Shown in pieces: positions 4,717-6,183 of a stretch of DNA of 6,183 nt; the stretch's first letter is position 1; every line of letters begins with the position of its first letter. Below the pieces are notes generated by a model. That model saw only the letters and a program-made list of their open reading frames with translations, was not told where the DNA came from and ran no database searches. The stretch spans positions 1-6,183 of the forward strand of contig PMLI01000425.1 of NCBI GenBank assembly GCA_003158835.1. The letters run 5' to 3'. Made by a program: the position numbers and the translations under genes. Source of the stretch: Acidimicrobiaceae bacterium. Its GTDB lineage: Bacteria; Actinomycetota; Acidimicrobiia; Acidimicrobiales; Palsa-688.

Positions 4717-6183
4717 CCGGCATGAACGGCGTGAACGGACCGACGAGCGCGCCGCCCGTGGGGCGGCCTGACCGAGCGGCCGGGAACCGGCCTCACATCG
4801 TCGTCGTGGGTGGTGGGCTGGCAGGGATTTCTGCCGCCCTGGCCTGCGCAGACGCCGGGGCCGAGGTGACGCTGCTCGAGAAGCGTTCCCGACTGGGCGG
4901 CCTCACGTGGTCCTTTACGCACGACGGCCTCCGGCTTGACAACGGCCAGCACGTTTTTCTGCGCTGCTGCACCGCCTACCTCGACTTCCTGGGCCGCATC
5001 GGTTCGGCTGGGGACGTGGAACTCCAGGGCCGTCTCGACGTCACCGTCCTGCGCCCCCGGGCCTCAGGATCCGGGGTCGACCATGCCCGCCTCAGCCGGG
5101 ACGCGGTGCGCGCCCCCCTCCACCTGGCCAGGTCGCTCCTGCGCTACAGCCTCATTTCGGTGGCGGACCGGGTACGCTTCGGCCCCGCCGCCTTAGCCTT
5201 GGCGCGGCTCGACCTCGATGATCCTGCCCTGGACCAACAGACTTTCGAAGAGTGGCTGCGGGCCCACGGGCAGAGCCAGGCCGCCATTTCGGCCCTGTGG
5301 GACCTCATCTGCCTGCCTACCGTCAATTTGCCGGCGGGCCAGGCTTCGCTGGCTATGGCCGCCAAAGTGTTCCAGAGCGGCCTGCTCACCGACAGCAGTG
5401 CCGGGGATATCGGCTGGAGCCGCGTGCCCCTCGGCCTCCTCCATGGCGAAAGGAGCGCGGCCGCCCTGCTCAAGGCGGGCGCCACGGTGCACCTGGGCGA
5501 GACGGTGACCGCAGTACGGCCCGTGACCGATGCCCTCCGAGATGGCCCCGGCCGTGGCCGCTTCATCGTCTGCACGTCTGGCGGGGAGATCGCCGCCGGC
5601 GGCGTGATCGTAGCCCTCCCCCATCACCGCACCGAGGACGTGCTGCCGCCGGGCGCATTGGCCGAGCACGTCCGGCCGTCCCAACTGGCCAGTTCGCCCA
5701 TAGTCAACGTCCACGTCCACTTCGACCGACGTGTCACCGACCTTCCGCTGGCGGCCGCCCTGGGGACTCCGGCGCAGTGGATCTTCGACCGCACCGCCTC
5801 CTCCGGCGCCGGTCGGGGCCAGTACCTGGCCGTATCCATCTCTGGCGCCGAGGACTACATCGGCACTCGCCCCGACGATCTCGGGCGCCAAATGGTTGAG
5901 GCCTTGACGAGCCTTTTCCCGGCCGCGAGGCAGGCCAAGGTGCTGGGGACCTTCGTCACCCGGGAGCACCACGCCACTTTTCGCGCCTCGCCCCACACGG
6001 CGGGGCACCGCGCCTCTCCCCGTACCCGGGCGCCCGGCTTGGCGGTGGCCGGAGCTTGGACGGCGACGGGTTGGCCGCCGACCATGGAGGGAGCGGTCCG
6101 CAGTGGGATGGCGGCCGCTCGCACCGTGCTGGCCGCCAGCGAGCAGCGCACTCTACTGCCAACGTCCCATTCGGCAACGTCCC
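4713..6183 (+). CDS. hpnE: HpnE, hydroxysqualene dehydroxylase (3' end cut by window edge)
   Basis: This frame is open from ATG 4713 to the right edge: 490 codons with no stop. It encodes a flavin-dependent amine-oxidase/phytoene-desaturase-fold enzyme that reductively removes the hydroxyl of hydroxysqualene to give squalene. The Rossmann FAD site IVVVGGGLAGISAALA spans 29-44, with Glu56 (LLEKRSRLGG) as the ribose-binding acid. DNGQHVFLRCC (76-86) matches the HpnE hallmark DNGQH. LWDLICLPTVNLPAGQAS (195-212) and WSRVPLGLLHGE (235-246) are typical of the family. The C-terminal FAD contact is LAVAGAWTATGWPPTMEGAV (443-462). Family proteins end soon after this, so only a few residues are missing. 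ATG 4713 overlaps the hpnD stop (ATGA) and has GGGAG four bases upstream. ATG 4722 and GTG 4731 are alternatives that remove only a non-conserved leader. Residues 1-26 are a Gly/Pro-rich extension. It is translationally coupled to hpnD; squalene-hopene cyclase probably follows. Confidence 0.93.
   Translation, partial: MTGMNGVNGPTSAPPVGRPDRAAGNRPHIVVVGGGLAGISAALACADAGAEVTLLEKRSRLGGLTWSFTHDGLRLDNGQHVFLRCCTAYLDFLGRIGSAGDVELQGRLDVTVLRPRASGSGVDHARLSRDAVRAPLHLARSLLRYSLISVADRVRFGPAALALARLDLDDPALDQQTFEEWLRAHGQSQAAISALWDLICLPTVNLPAGQASLAMAAKVFQSGLLTDSSAGDIGWSRVPLGLLHGERSAAALLKAGATVHLGETVTAVRPVTDALRDGPGRGRFIVCTSGGEIAAGGVIVALPHHRTEDVLPPGALAEHVRPSQLASSPIVNVHVHFDRRVTDLPLAAALGTPAQWIFDRTASSGAGRGQYLAVSISGAEDYIGTRPDDLGRQMVEALTSLFPAARQAKVLGTFVTREHHATFRASPHTAGHRASPRTRAPGLAVAGAWTATGWPPTMEGAVRSGMAAARTVLAASEQRTLLPTSHSATS
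6160..6183 (+). repeat. 9-bp direct repeat at 15-bp period, running off the window edge
   Basis: CAACGTCCC occurs at 6160-6168 and again at 6175-6183, where the window stops. It lies in the non-conserved tail of hpnE. If the second copy continues as ATTCGG the repeat would be a true 15-bp tandem duplication, but this cannot be seen here. Confidence 0.4.

Noticed and set aside
5193..6008. 271-codon open frame on the minus strand opposite hpnE
   Set aside because: It lies wholly under the HpnE frame, which has FAD-binding motifs throughout. The antisense protein shows no recognisable domain.
1..6183. CRISPR array, tRNA, rRNA or insertion sequence
   Set aside because: No regularly spaced repeats with unique spacers, no cloverleaf-like segment, no transposase motif and no terminal inverted repeats were seen.

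Overview
The window is a GC-rich stretch in which every gene lies on the + strand. It carries the front of a hopanoid (squalene) biosynthesis operon of actinobacterial type. GC content, the style of the HpnE C-terminus (WTATGWPPTMEGAVRSG), GTG/TTG start use and tightly overlapping genes suggest a high-GC actinomycete or Acidimicrobiia-like organism. That assignment is inferred from general features, not proven.

Layout. Bases 3-113 hold the last 36 codons of an unrecognised gene. After a 96-base gap comes a complete ALDH3-type aldehyde dehydrogenase (210-1613). A 99-base gap containing two head-to-tail 15-bp repeats leads to a regulator (1713-2615). This regulator is unusual because one polypeptide carries an N-terminal MerR-type DNA-binding domain followed by a full TetR-type regulator. 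The next 170 bases look like a control region: a possible promoter with a long spacer, a perfect 7+7 bp inverted repeat, a 6-bp GC hairpin and a good ribosome binding site. Then come hpnC (2786-3748), hpnD (3745-4716) and hpnE (4713 to the window end), each overlapping the next by 4 bases (TTGA, then ATGA).

How the genes work together. By established family knowledge, HpnD condenses two farnesyl diphosphates to presqualene diphosphate, HpnC converts that to hydroxysqualene, and HpnE reduces it to squalene. Squalene is the substrate of squalene-hopene cyclase, which is not in the window and probably lies downstream. The MerR-TetR protein sits directly before the operon and is the natural candidate to control it, perhaps through the palindrome at 2725-2746. 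The role of the aldehyde dehydrogenase in this setting is unknown.

Most worth a second look: the MerR-TetR fusion with its candidate operator, and an in-frame 15-bp repeat expansion in hpnD just after the first catalytic aspartate motif. hpnE has no stop inside the window; it is open to the right edge and lacks only its last residues.
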